Of a stretch of DNA of 42,024 bases, positions 31,008-39,825 are shown in pieces. The position numbers were made by a program, and so were the translations under genes. Every line of letters starts with the position of its first letter. Positions within the stretch are counted from its first letter, which is position 1. This DNA is from Saccharopolyspora elongata (GTDB lineage: Bacteria > Actinomycetota > Actinomycetes > Mycobacteriales > Pseudonocardiaceae). Under the pieces are notes generated by a model. It was not told where the DNA came from. It did no database searches and was given only the letters and a program-made list of their open reading frames with translations. The stretch spans positions 1-42,024 of the forward strand of contig NZ_SMKW01000080.1 of the NCBI RefSeq assembly GCF_004348985.1. The letters are read 5' to 3'.

Positions 31008-32555
31008 TCAGTCTCCCTCGTCCTGCCCGCCCGACGGTGCGTGCCGCAGCAGCACGATCGCGGTGACGGCCAGCACCGCCACGATGCCAGCAGCGATTCC
31101 GCCCGCTAGGTTCAGGCCGCTGGTGAACGCCTCCCGAGCCTGCTCCAGGAGCTGCGTGGTCACCGGACCAGGCAGGTTCCCGGCCACGGCGTTGGCGCCG
31201 GCAAGCGTGTCGCGCGCTGCATCCGCGACCGATTCCGGGACTTCAGCCGGCAACGCGTCGTCGATCTCGTTCCGGTACACCGCGGTGACGACGCTGCCCA
31301 GGCCGGCGATGCCCAGCGCGATGCCGAATTCCATGCCCGTCTCCGACATCGCCGCTGCCGAACCGGCTTTGTCCAGCGGCGCCGAGTTGACCACCAGGTC
31401 CGTGCCGAGCACCATCAGCGGGCTGATGCCGGTGTAGATGAGCACGAAGCCGGTCACCAGCAGTGCCAGACCGCCGGTGCTGTCGACCTGCGTGATCAGG
31501 AGGTATCCCAGCACCGAGACGGACAGCGCGCCGCCGAGGACGTAGCCGGGGCGTACCCGGCGGGTGATCGCGGGCGTCAGCGACGAGGCCGCGATCAGCG
31601 CTACGGCGGCCGGCAGCAGCCAGAGGCCCGCCACGATCGGCGACAGGCCCGCCACCAGCTGGAGGTACTGCGTGATGAACAGGTACAGCCCGCCCATCAG
31701 GCCGAGGCCGAGCAGCAGCACCAGCAGCGCCGCGCTGAACGCCCGGTTCCGGAACAGCCGCAGATCCAGCAGCGGATCGACCAGCTTGCGCTGGCGCAGC
31801 GCGAACACCACGCCGAAGACCACACTGGACAGGATCGTCCCGGCAGCCAGCGCGTCCGTCCCGTACTCCGCCAGGCGCTTGATCCCGTAGATCGCCGGCA
31901 GCACGGTGGCCAGGGACAGCACTACGCTGATCAGGTCGATGCGACCCGCCTGCGCGTCCTTGTACTCGGGCAGGAGCAGCGGCGCCGCCAGCAAGAGCAC
32001 CACCATGACCGGCACGGCCAGCAGGAAGACCGAGCCCCACCAGAACCGCTGCAGGAGAGCACCGCCCAGGACCGGGCCGATGGCGGTGCCGACGGAAAAG
32101 CAGGTCACCCACACGCTGATGGCCACTCCGCGCTGCCGGGGGTCTTTGAACATGTTGCTGATCAGGGCCAGCGTCGAGGGCATCAGCGTGGCGCCGGTGA
32201 TGCCGAGCAGCGCGCGGGCCGCGATCAGCATCTCCGGGCTGGTGGAGTTCGCGGCGAGGATCGAAGCGAGGCCGAAGCCGAGCGCCCCGATCATCAGCAG
32301 CCTGCGGCGGCCGATGCGGTCGCCCAACGTGCCCATGGTCACCAGGAAACCGGCGATCATGAAGCCGTAGACGTCGACCGTCCACAGTAGTTCCGCGCCG
32401 CTGGGCTCCAGATCCGCGCTGAGGTGCGGGATCGCCAGGTTCAGCACGGTCGCGTCCAGCGCCAGGAGGATGGTGGGGAGCGTGAGCACGAACAGCCCGA
32501 GCCACTCCCGGGACCCGGCTCTGAGGTTCGCCGTGGCCTGAGCTTCTGTCGTCAT
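31008..32555 (-). CDS. MFS drug-efflux transporter, DHA2 (14-TM) family
   Basis: 515 residues with about 14 membrane helices. Signatures of drug:H+ antiporters are present: LDATVLNLAIPHLSADLEPS (motif D1), TMGTLGDRIGRRRLLMIGAL (motif A), and TCFSVGTAIGPVLGGALLQ (motif C, GxxxGPxxGG). The C-terminal domain has the longer DHA2-type loop (YRNEIDDALPAEVPESVADA). ATG 32555 follows GGAAGG. It is divergent from the large BTAD/NB-ARC regulator over a 160-bp region holding a 20-bp perfect palindrome. It probably exports a drug or a secondary metabolite. Confidence 0.88.
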   Translation of the reverse strand: MTTEAQATANLRAGSREWLGLFVLTLPTILLALDATVLNLAIPHLSADLEPSGAELLWTVDVYGFMIAGFLVTMGTLGDRIGRRRLLMIGALGFGLASILAANSTSPEMLIAARALLGITGATLMPSTLALISNMFKDPRQRGVAISVWVTCFSVGTAIGPVLGGALLQRFWWGSVFLLAVPVMVVLLLAAPLLLPEYKDAQAGRIDLISVVLSLATVLPAIYGIKRLAEYGTDALAAGTILSSVVFGVVFALRQRKLVDPLLDLRLFRNRAFSAALLVLLLGLGLMGGLYLFITQYLQLVAGLSPIVAGLWLLPAAVALIAASSLTPAITRRVRPGYVLGGALSVSVLGYLLITQVDSTGGLALLVTGFVLIYTGISPLMVLGTDLVVNSAPLDKAGSAAAMSETGMEFGIALGIAGLGSVVTAVYRNEIDDALPAEVPESVADAARDTLAGANAVAGNLPGPVTTQLLEQAREAFTSGLNLAGGIAAGIVAVLAVTAIVLLRHAPSGGQDEGD

Positions 32556-32591
32556 GGGTCCTTCCACGGGTTGTGAATCGCGTATGCCGGC

Positions 32592-32611
32592 CCTGCCCAG
32601 CGCTGGGCAGG
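32592..32611. promoter_or_regulatory. 20-bp perfect palindrome between efflux pump and BTAD regulator
   Basis: CCTGCCCAGCGCTGGGCAGG is identical to its own reverse complement. It begins 37 bases upstream of the efflux gene ATG (32555) and ends 104 before the regulator (32715). With no spacer it looks like an operator dyad rather than a terminator. The binding protein is not known. Confidence 0.55.
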
Positions 32612-32714
32612 TGAGGAACGTGCACCAGCCTGCGGCCGGCCACTCACGAGCTGCTCTCCACGCGCTCTCCATCGGCACTCGGGCACGTCGTGGGGCTGCG
32701 TTACCGTGGCTCCC

Positions 32715-35700
32715 ATGCGATTCGGGGTGCTGGGACCGCTGGTCGTGTGGGGAGCGGACGGCAGGCCGGTCACCGTGCCCGTGCTCAAGACGCGTTCCCT
32801 GCTGGCCGCCTTGCTGGCGCACGAGGGACGCGCGGTGTCCGCGGACCGGCTCATCGACTCGTTGTGGGATGCGGGGGAACTTCCCGGCAATCCCTCGGCT
32901 GCCCTGCAGACCAGGGTCTGGCAGTTGAGGAAGGTGTTCGAGGGCCTCGAAGCGGGCGGCCGCGAGCTGCTGCAGCTGCGGGACGACGGCTACGTGCTGC
33001 GTGTGGTCCCCGAGAGCGTCGACATGGGCAGATTCGGTGCGCTGGTGGCACGTGCCCGGGTCGCCGACGCCCCCGGCACCCGAGCGGATCTGCTGTCCGA
33101 CGCCCTTGCGCTATGGCGGGGCGCGGCGTTCTCCGGCTTCGAGGACGCGGCGTTCGCACGTCCGCTCATCGCGCGACTCGAAGAGACCCGGCTGGCAGCT
33201 CTCGAAGCACGTGCCGAGGCACGGATCGCCTTGGGGGAACACCTCGACGTGGCGGAGGAACTCCACGAGCTCGTCGTGCTGCACCCGCTGCGCGAGCGGC
33301 TTCGCGCCCTCCAGATGCGCGCGCTCTTCGCCGGCGGGCGGGTGAGCGATGCGCTGGCCGGATATCAGGAGCTGCGGACCCGGCTCGCGAACGAGCTGGG
33401 CTTGGACCCCGGCCCCGAGATCACCGCACTGCACCAAGCCCTGTTGGAGCAGGCCCCGGCGCTGACAGCCGTACCCCCTGCCGCGGCCCCGTCGCGCCGC
33501 CCCATCACGAACCTGCCCGCCCCGCTCACCGGGCTGATCGGCCGCCAGAGCGCGGTGGCCGAGGTGAAGTCGCTGTTGGCAACCGCGCGGCAGCTCACGC
33601 TGACCGGCTCCGGCGGTGTCGGCAAGACCAGGCTGGCACTGGAGACGGCGGCCCAGCTCGCCGGTGACTTCCCCGACGGAACCTGGCTGGTCGAGCTCGC
33701 CGCTGTGGGCCGCACCGGCAGCGCGGACGCGGTGGACGCCGTGGCGGAGACCGTCATGACGGCACTTGGCATCAAGGAAGGGGCCGGGCTGGCGCTCCCA
33801 GATGCGGGCGAATCCCCTTCGCCCGCCGAAGTTCTCGCCGAGGCACTTGACGGCAAACGGCTGCTGCTGCTCCTCGACAACTGCGAGCGCATCGTCGAGG
33901 CGGTCGCCGAACTGGCCGCGCTCGTGCTCAAGCGCGTCCCCGGCCTGCACATCCTGGCGACGAGCCAGGAGCCCTTGGGGATCTACGGCGAGGTGGTCTG
34001 GGCCGTGCCGCCGCTTCAGGTGCCTGGTCCCGCCCGCGAGACGGAGTTCGACGCCGTGGCGCGCTCCAGCGCGGTCGAGCTGTTCGTCGCCCGGGCCGCC
34101 GCCGCGACGCCCGGTTTCACGCTCGACTCCGGCAACGCCCGGGACGTGGCGGTGATCTGCCGTCGACTCGACGGGATCCCCCTGGCGCTCGAACTGGCCG
34201 CCACCCGGGTGCGGGCTCTCGGCGTGCGAGGGCTGGTCACCCGCCTCGACGACCGATTCCGGCTCCTCGTCACCGGATACCGGGGCGCGCCGCCCCGTCA
34301 GCAAACGCTGCGCGCGATGATCGACTGGAGTTGGGATCTGCTGACCGTCCCCGAGCGGGCCGTGCTGCGTCGGCTCGCAGTTCACGCCGAAGGCTGCACG
34401 TTGCAGGCGGCAGAGGCCGTCTGCGCCGGGGAAGGGGTATCTCACGAGGACGTCCTCGACCTGCTCGCCCGCCTCGTGGACCGCTCGCTGGTCGTCATGA
34501 CCGACAGCGGCGAGGAAGCCCGCTACCGGCTCCTCGAATCGGTCGCAGACTACGGCCTCGACCGCCTGCACGAGGCGGGCGAGACCGAGAAAGTACTTCA
34601 GCGCCATCGCGAGTACTACGCGGAGCTCGCCGAGCGCGCCGCACCGCTACTGCGCGGCCCCGACCAGCGACGCCAGTTGCGCCTCCTGGATGCCGAGGCC
34701 GCCAACGCCCGCCGAGCGCTCGACGACGCAGTCCGGCTCGGTGCCGTCGCAGACGCCCTCCGGCTGGTCAACGCGCTGGTCTGGTACTGGTTCCTGCGCG
34801 GCCGGCTCCGGGAGTCCAGCCGGTCGCTCGAAGCGGTGCTCGCCGCGGCGGAGAAGCCCGAGACGAGCACCGACCCGCAGGCCATGGCGTCCCTGCTCGC
34901 CCAGGCCCGGGCGTGGCGGGAGGGGTTCGCCGTGCTCGTCGGCGACCGCGCAGGGCGAACGCAGCACAGCCGTGGTGTCGCGGTAGAGCTTTCCCGCGAC
35001 ATCACCGACGGGCAGCAGCGGGCCATGGCCCAGTGGTTCCTCGGCTTCGCGTTGTTCGGAGTCGGCGACCAGGCCGCCAGCGAAGAACTCATAGACCAGG
35101 CGCTGGAAGCGTTCCAGGACATGGACGACAGCTGGGGAATCGCGGCAGCGCTGAGCGTTCGAGCCAACCAGGCCCACGTGCGCGGCGACCTCGATCGGCT
35201 CGCGCGGGACGGGCAGCGCAGCGCAGCGCTCTTCGCCGAACTCGCCGACGACTGGGGCCGGTTGCAGACCGTCGAACCGCTCGCCTCGCTCGCCGAGATG
35301 GCCGGCGACTACGAGCGCGCCGCGCAGCTCCACCACGAAGGACTGCGCATGGCCGAGGACCTCGGGATGTGGCCGGACGCCGCAGACCGGCTGACGAGCC
35401 TGGGCAGCGTCGCCATGCTCACCGGAGACCACGCCGGCGCGCGGGAGTTCCACCAGCGCGCGATGCGGCTCGCCGCCGAACACAGCTTCAAGCCGGGTGA
35501 GATCCACGCCGAGGTCGGCCTCGGTCTCGGCGCGCGCCGCGAGGAACGGCTCGACACCGCCGAAGCCCACATGCGCCACGTGCTGCACTGGCAGTCCACA
35601 ATGGCCTTCGAACCCGGCCGTGCACTCGCCCTGGCGGAACTCGGCTTCATCGCCGAGATGCGTGGCGACGCGGACCAGGCGCTGCGCCTGCACCTGGACG

Positions 35701-36014
35701 GCTGGACCGCGGCCCGCAGGACGGGAGACGCGCGGGCCAAGGCGCTGGCGCTGGAAGGCCTGGCGGGAGCACACGCCCTCGCCGGACGCCACGCATACGC
35801 GGCCATGCTGCTCGGAACCGCACACGCGGCCAGGGACGCCGTGCGCATGCCGCTTCCCCCTGCAGAACGGGGAGATGTCGACCGGATCACCAAGGCACTG
35901 CGGGAGCACCTGGATGAGCACGCCTACCAGATCGCTCACCAGAGCGGAAAAGCGCTGACTCCCGAAGAGGCCCTCATCGCAGAGCCCCCGACCCCAGCAG
36001 CACACCACCGATGA
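32715..36014 (+). CDS. BTAD / NB-ARC / TPR transcriptional regulator (AfsR/SARP-like)
   Basis: 1099 residues from ATG 32715 (GTG 32706 adds three). Residues 1-95 are the OmpR-type winged helix (MRFGVLGPLVVW, SADRLIDSLWDAG). Residues 97-245 are the bacterial transcriptional activation domain (ALWRGAAFSGFEDAAFARPL, ALAGYQELRTRLANELGLDP). Residues about 270-560 are an NB-ARC ATPase, with Walker A TGSGGVGKTR at 297-306, Walker B LLLLLDNCE near 385 and GIPLALELAATRVRAL. The rest is a helical TPR array (EEARYRLLESVADYGLDRLH onward). It is the AfsR-like STAND architecture. It is divergent from the DHA2 efflux pump, which it may activate. Confidence 0.9.
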   Translation: MRFGVLGPLVVWGADGRPVTVPVLKTRSLLAALLAHEGRAVSADRLIDSLWDAGELPGNPSAALQTRVWQLRKVFEGLEAGGRELLQLRDDGYVLRVVPESVDMGRFGALVARARVADAPGTRADLLSDALALWRGAAFSGFEDAAFARPLIARLEETRLAALEARAEARIALGEHLDVAEELHELVVLHPLRERLRALQMRALFAGGRVSDALAGYQELRTRLANELGLDPGPEITALHQALLEQAPALTAVPPAAAPSRRPITNLPAPLTGLIGRQSAVAEVKSLLATARQLTLTGSGGVGKTRLALETAAQLAGDFPDGTWLVELAAVGRTGSADAVDAVAETVMTALGIKEGAGLALPDAGESPSPAEVLAEALDGKRLLLLLDNCERIVEAVAELAALVLKRVPGLHILATSQEPLGIYGEVVWAVPPLQVPGPARETEFDAVARSSAVELFVARAAAATPGFTLDSGNARDVAVICRRLDGIPLALELAATRVRALGVRGLVTRLDDRFRLLVTGYRGAPPRQQTLRAMIDWSWDLLTVPERAVLRRLAVHAEGCTLQAAEAVCAGEGVSHEDVLDLLARLVDRSLVVMTDSGEEARYRLLESVADYGLDRLHEAGETEKVLQRHREYYAELAERAAPLLRGPDQRRQLRLLDAEAANARRALDDAVRLGAVADALRLVNALVWYWFLRGRLRESSRSLEAVLAAAEKPETSTDPQAMASLLAQARAWREGFAVLVGDRAGRTQHSRGVAVELSRDITDGQQRAMAQWFLGFALFGVGDQAASEELIDQALEAFQDMDDSWGIAAALSVRANQAHVRGDLDRLARDGQRSAALFAELADDWGRLQTVEPLASLAEMAGDYERAAQLHHEGLRMAEDLGMWPDAADRLTSLGSVAMLTGDHAGAREFHQRAMRLAAEHSFKPGEIHAEVGLGLGARREERLDTAEAHMRHVLHWQSTMAFEPGRALALAELGFIAEMRGDADQALRLHLDGWTAARRTGDARAKALALEGLAGAHALAGRHAYAAMLLGTAHAARDAVRMPLPPAERGDVDRITKALREHLDEHAYQIAHQSGKALTPEEALIAEPPTPAAHHR

Positions 36015-36037
36015 AGCAGGTGGTTCCGCCGGCCCGA

Positions 36038-37300
36038 TTACGCGGGCCTGCTCACTGCCGTAGCGGCCTGTGATTCGGGCAGCCAGGCGCGGTAGCGGCG
36101 CAGGGCCCGTCGCTGCTGGAGTTGCTCGCAGACCAGGGCGTACGCCGGGTGGGTGCCGGGCGTGGGTTTGGTTCCGCGGGCGATTCGGCGCATCTGGTGG
36201 CGGACCTGCGCCATGCTGGCCGTCGAGGCGAGGGCCTTGTCGGACCAGGTCACCGGCCGCAGCTGCCGGTCGGCCTCACGGCCGTCCCGCCAGCGGCCGG
36301 GGAGGTCCGGCGTGACGGCGAGGGCGGTGCCCATCCCGACGAGCGCCACGCCGCTGGCGAGGACCTTTTCGGCGGTGTCTCGCCGGGTGATGCCGCCGGT
36401 GAGCATCAGCGGGAGGGGGCTGGTCTCGACCAGGTCCTTCGCCAGATCCAGGAAGTAGGCCTCGCGGGCCTGGGTGCGCGCATCGGCGGGGCGGCCGGTC
36501 ATCGCCGGGCTTTCGTAGCTGCCGCCGGACAGTTCGACCAGGTCGACGCCGAGCGGTTCGAGCATCGCGATCACCTGTCGTGCGTCGTCGGCGTCGAATC
36601 CGCCGCGCTGGAAGTCGGCGGAGTTGAGCTTCACCGCGACCGCGAAGGCCGGTGACACGGCGGCGCGGACGGCACGGACGACGTCCAGCAGCATCCGGGC
36701 CCGGTTCTCCAACGAGCCGCCCCACGCGTCGGTGCGCTGGTTGGCCAGCGGGGACAGGAACTGCGACAGCAGGTAGCCGTGCGCGGCGTGGACCTCCACA
36801 CCGTCGAAACCCGCCTGTTCGGCGCGCGCGGCCGTGACCGCGAACCGGGCCACGGTGGCCTCGATCTGCTCGGGGGTCATGGCGACGGGACGCCCGAAGC
36901 GGCTGCTGTGCCGACCGAGGTCGACGCCCACCGCGGACGGTCCCCACACGACGCCGGGCATGTCGGCCTGGACCTGGCGGCCGGGGTGGTTGATCTGCAT
37001 CCACAGCGCCCCGCCGCCGGCCTTACCGGCCTTGGCCCACTCGATGAACGGCTCCAGCGGCGCGGCCTCGTCGAGCACGACACCGGCAGGACCGGTCAGC
37101 GCCTCGGCGTGGACCATGACGTTGCCGGTGATCAGCAATCCGGCGCCGCCGGTGGCCCAGCGCCGGTACAGCTCCAGCAACTGCCGGCCGGGCAGCTGGC
37201 CGTCGCCGGCCATGTTCTCCTCCATGGCCGCCTTCGCGATCCGGTTGCCCAGCACCGAACCGGAGCGCAGGCGCAGCGGCGAGAACAGCTCGCTAGTCAT
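36038..37300 (-). CDS. NADH:flavin oxidoreductase, Old Yellow Enzyme family
   Basis: 420 residues with an FMN-binding TIM barrel. Catalytic features are H171 and H174 in VEVHAAHGYLLSQFLSPLAN with proton donor Y176, the MQINHPGRQ strand (102-109), and RTDAWGGSLENRARML. There is no C-terminal iron-sulfur/Rossmann extension, so it is a single-domain ene-reductase, reducing activated C=C bonds with NAD(P)H. Start ATG 37300 follows GGGAGG. It is divergent from the TetR gene at 37396, with two 19-bp operators between them. It should act in one pathway with the semialdehyde dehydrogenase and decarboxylase-like enzyme to the right. Confidence 0.88.
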   Translation of the reverse strand: MTSELFSPLRLRSGSVLGNRIAKAAMEENMAGDGQLPGRQLLELYRRWATGGAGLLITGNVMVHAEALTGPAGVVLDEAAPLEPFIEWAKAGKAGGGALWMQINHPGRQVQADMPGVVWGPSAVGVDLGRHSSRFGRPVAMTPEQIEATVARFAVTAARAEQAGFDGVEVHAAHGYLLSQFLSPLANQRTDAWGGSLENRARMLLDVVRAVRAAVSPAFAVAVKLNSADFQRGGFDADDARQVIAMLEPLGVDLVELSGGSYESPAMTGRPADARTQAREAYFLDLAKDLVETSPLPLMLTGGITRRDTAEKVLASGVALVGMGTALAVTPDLPGRWRDGREADRQLRPVTWSDKALASTASMAQVRHQMRRIARGTKPTPGTHPAYALVCEQLQQRRALRRYRAWLPESQAATAVSRPA

Positions 37301-37333
37301 CCGAGTTCCCCTCCCAAGTCTTCATCGCCTATG

Positions 37334-37352
37334 ATGTGTGCAGTGCTCACAT
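37334..37352 (-). promoter_or_regulatory. TetR 19-bp operator O1
   Basis: Minus strand ATGTGAGCACTGCACACAT, 34 bases upstream of the Old Yellow Enzyme start. One of four near-identical copies in the window, in inverted orientation to O2 with centres 28 bp apart. Confidence 0.65.
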
Positions 37353-37361
37353 TACGGGGCA

Positions 37362-37380
37362 ATGTGAGCACTGTAAACAT
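37362..37380 (+). promoter_or_regulatory. TetR 19-bp operator O2
   Basis: ATGTGAGCACTGTAAACAT, 15 bases upstream of the TetR GTG start, placed to repress the regulator itself. Together O1 and O2 give the visible dyad CAGTGCTCACATT/AATGTGAGCACTG (13 bp perfect, 7-base spacer). Confidence 0.65.
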
Positions 37381-37395
37381 GAGGGAGCGTGATCC

Positions 37396-37992
37396 GTGCC
37401 GCAAGCGAGCGCCCAGTACCACCACGGCGACCTGCGCGCAGCCTGTCTGCGCGCAGCACGGGAACTGCTTGAAGAAGACGGCGATACGGGGCTGTCAATG
37501 CGGGCGGTGGCGCGGCGGGCCGGCGTGTCGGCGACTGCCCCCTACCGCCACTTCGCGGACCGCGACGCGCTGGTCTCCGTGGTCGCCGCGGAGGGCTACC
37601 GCGAGCTCGCGGGATACCTGGCCGCTGCGCATCCCTCACCGGAAACCGCCGATGACCTCGCCGCGGTCGCCGTCGCCTACGTTCGTTTCGCGCTCGAGCA
37701 CCCGGCCTTGTTCCGGGCGATGTTCGTGGAGCCCTGCGATCCGGGCAACGAGGAACGAGTCGCCGCGACCGCCGCCATCTCGGAATACGTCTGCGGCATC
37801 GTCCACGGCATCTTCCCCGGGGGCGATGCGGATGCGCTGTCGACCGCGGTCTGGGCCCTCGTCCACGGCCTGGCATTCCTGCACCTCGACGGCAAGCTCG
37901 ACGCCTCCACCCCCGAGGTGGTCGCCGAGCAGGTCCGTGCCGCCGTCCACGCGCTGTTCACCGCTTCCCAGGCGATGCCCCAGAGTACGTAG
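37396..37992 (+). CDS. TetR/AcrR-family regulator of the 36-41 kb unit
   Basis: 198 residues. The helix-turn-helix is QYHHGDLRAACLRAARELLE, MRAVARRAGVSATAPYRHFA, DRDALVSVVAAEGYRELAGY. The C-terminal domain VRFALEHPALFRAMFVEPCD to VWALVHGLAFLHLDGKLDAS is the TetR_C_33/WHG-like ligand domain. It begins with GTG after GAGGGAGC. It is divergent from the ene-reductase. The 19-bp element before it recurs twice 3.4 kb away at 40765-40817, so it probably represses both outer transcripts until a ligand appears. Confidence 0.87.
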   Translation: MPQASAQYHHGDLRAACLRAARELLEEDGDTGLSMRAVARRAGVSATAPYRHFADRDALVSVVAAEGYRELAGYLAAAHPSPETADDLAAVAVAYVRFALEHPALFRAMFVEPCDPGNEERVAATAAISEYVCGIVHGIFPGGDADALSTAVWALVHGLAFLHLDGKLDASTPEVVAEQVRAAVHALFTASQAMPQST

Positions 37993-38133
37993 CGGGGCGG
38001 TACCGGCAAGGGCTTGCGTGATCTTGCTGATCGTGCACTCGACGCCCCGTGTCCGTCTAAAGAGGACCGATCGAAGACGGATAGCCGGTACCCGCGAATC
38101 GCGAACGAAGCCGCGTCCGCCTGACCACTGCGC

Positions 38134-39714
38134 TTAGCGAACGCCGACTCCCTTCAGGACCTTCAGCGCGGCGGTCAGGATGGCGGCCCAGGTCCGATGC
38201 GAGACACCAGTCGGCGGGTCGAATCCCTGAACGCGTTGGTGGGCAACCGTTTGGGGCTCGGTGTACTTGAGGATGCCGTCGGCACCGTGGCGTCGGCCAA
38301 GTCCGGAGTCGCCCATCCCGCCCATCGGCGCGTCGATGCTTCCCCACGCGGCGGCGAAGGCTTCGTTGACGTTGACCGTTCCAGCGCGCAGGCGGGCGGC
38401 GACGGCCCGGCCCCAGGCTCCGTTGCGGGACCAGACGCTCGCGTTGAGGCCGTACGGGGTGGCGTTGGCCCGCGCGATCGCGTCGTCGACGTCGCGGAAG
38501 GGAAAGATCGAGACGACGGGACCGAAGGTCTCGTTGTCGTACAGCGTCATGCCGGGAGTGACGTCGGCGAGGATGGTCGGTTCGTAGAACAGCGGCCCGA
38601 GGTCCGGTCGCGCCTTGCCACCGGCAAGGACGGATGCGCCCTTGGCGACGGCGTCCTCGACATGCGCGGTGACGGTGTCCAGTTGGGCCGGGTTGGTGAG
38701 ACTACCGACCTCGCAGCTGTAGTCGTACGCGGCACCTATCCGGAGTTCCTTGGTGCGGGCGGCGAACTCGGCGACGAAATCGTCGTGGATGGCTTCGGCC
38801 ACGTACATGCGCTCGATGGAGACGCAGAGCTGGCCGGCCGAGGGGAAGCACGCGGCGATCGCGCCGTCGGCGGCACGCTCGATGTCGGCGTCGTCGAGGA
38901 CGAGCATGGCGTTCTTGCCGCCGAGTTCGAGGGATGAGCCGATGAGGCGTTCGCCGGCGTCGCGTGCGATCCGGCGTCCGCTGGCGGTGGAGCCGGTGAA
39001 CATCATGTAGTCGGCGTTGCCCATCAGCGCGCCGCCGATGGAGCTGCCCCGGCCGAGCACCATCTGCCACACACCGGTCGGCAAGCCGGCCTCGTGCATC
39101 AGGTCGAGTGCCCACAGCGCGGTGATCGCGGTCTGGGTGTCGGGCTTCTGGACGACGGCGTTTCCGGCCATGAGCGCGGGAATGGCGTCGCCGGCGGCCA
39201 TGCTCAGGGGGTAGTTCCACGGCGAGACGACGGCGACGACTCCCTTGGGGTGGCGCAGTTCCGTGGTGCGGGTCAGCAGCGGGATCGCGCCGCGGCGGCG
39301 TTGGGGCGCGAGAAGTCCGGGCGCGCTGCGCGCGTAGTACCGGGTGGTGATCGCGATGTCGGTGACTTCGAGGAACGCGTCGCGGCGCGTCTTGCCGCTT
39401 TCCGCCTGCATCAGGTCCAACACCTCGTTCTGGCGCTCGAGAACGAGGTCGTGGAAACGCAGCAGGATCTTCTTCCGCTCCCGCATGGACGTGGCGGCCC
39501 AGGCCGCCTGGGCATTGCGGGCGCGCGCGAACGCCGCGTCGACGTCCGCAGGTGTCGAAACCGGCAGGGCGGCCAGCGGGGCACCGGTGTACGGGGCGTT
39601 GGTGGTGACCTGCACGGCGTCTGCCGCGGCCGCGACTCGCGCGGTCAGTCGCCCGGTCAAGGCCGCGTTCAGCGATGGGGGCAGGCCGAGAATGGGGGCG
39701 TGGTCAGTGGGCAT
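38134..39714 (-). CDS. Succinate-semialdehyde dehydrogenase-like ALDH (GabD2 type)
   Basis: 526 residues, NAD(P)-dependent aldehyde dehydrogenase. Key residues are N167 (VVSPWNYPLSMA), K190 (AVVQKPDTQTA), FTGST (239-243), E263 (SLELGGKN) and C297 (SAGQLCVSIERMYV). The SAGQLCVSIERMYVAE segment is typical of the actinobacterial GabD2 'succinic semialdehyde dehydrogenase' group, though substrates in this group vary. The C-terminal tail (HRTWAAILTAALKVLKGVGV) is longer than in GabD. It follows the decarboxylase-like gene by 111 bases on the same strand with no operator of its own. It is therefore probably expressed from the O3/O4 promoter. Confidence 0.85.
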   Translation of the reverse strand: MPTDHAPILGLPPSLNAALTGRLTARVAAAADAVQVTTNAPYTGAPLAALPVSTPADVDAAFARARNAQAAWAATSMRERKKILLRFHDLVLERQNEVLDLMQAESGKTRRDAFLEVTDIAITTRYYARSAPGLLAPQRRRGAIPLLTRTTELRHPKGVVAVVSPWNYPLSMAAGDAIPALMAGNAVVQKPDTQTAITALWALDLMHEAGLPTGVWQMVLGRGSSIGGALMGNADYMMFTGSTASGRRIARDAGERLIGSSLELGGKNAMLVLDDADIERAADGAIAACFPSAGQLCVSIERMYVAEAIHDDFVAEFAARTKELRIGAAYDYSCEVGSLTNPAQLDTVTAHVEDAVAKGASVLAGGKARPDLGPLFYEPTILADVTPGMTLYDNETFGPVVSIFPFRDVDDAIARANATPYGLNASVWSRNGAWGRAVAARLRAGTVNVNEAFAAAWGSIDAPMGGMGDSGLGRRHGADGILKYTEPQTVAHQRVQGFDPPTGVSHRTWAAILTAALKVLKGVGVR

Positions 39715-39825
39715 GGCAGGGGCTCCGTGGTGTTGTCGCGGGCGGCGGGCCGGAAGCGGAAATCGGCCTCACTGCGGCTGAAGTGCTCGATCGCGGGCCG
39801 CTTGACCCCTTCTGCTCCCGCGTTC

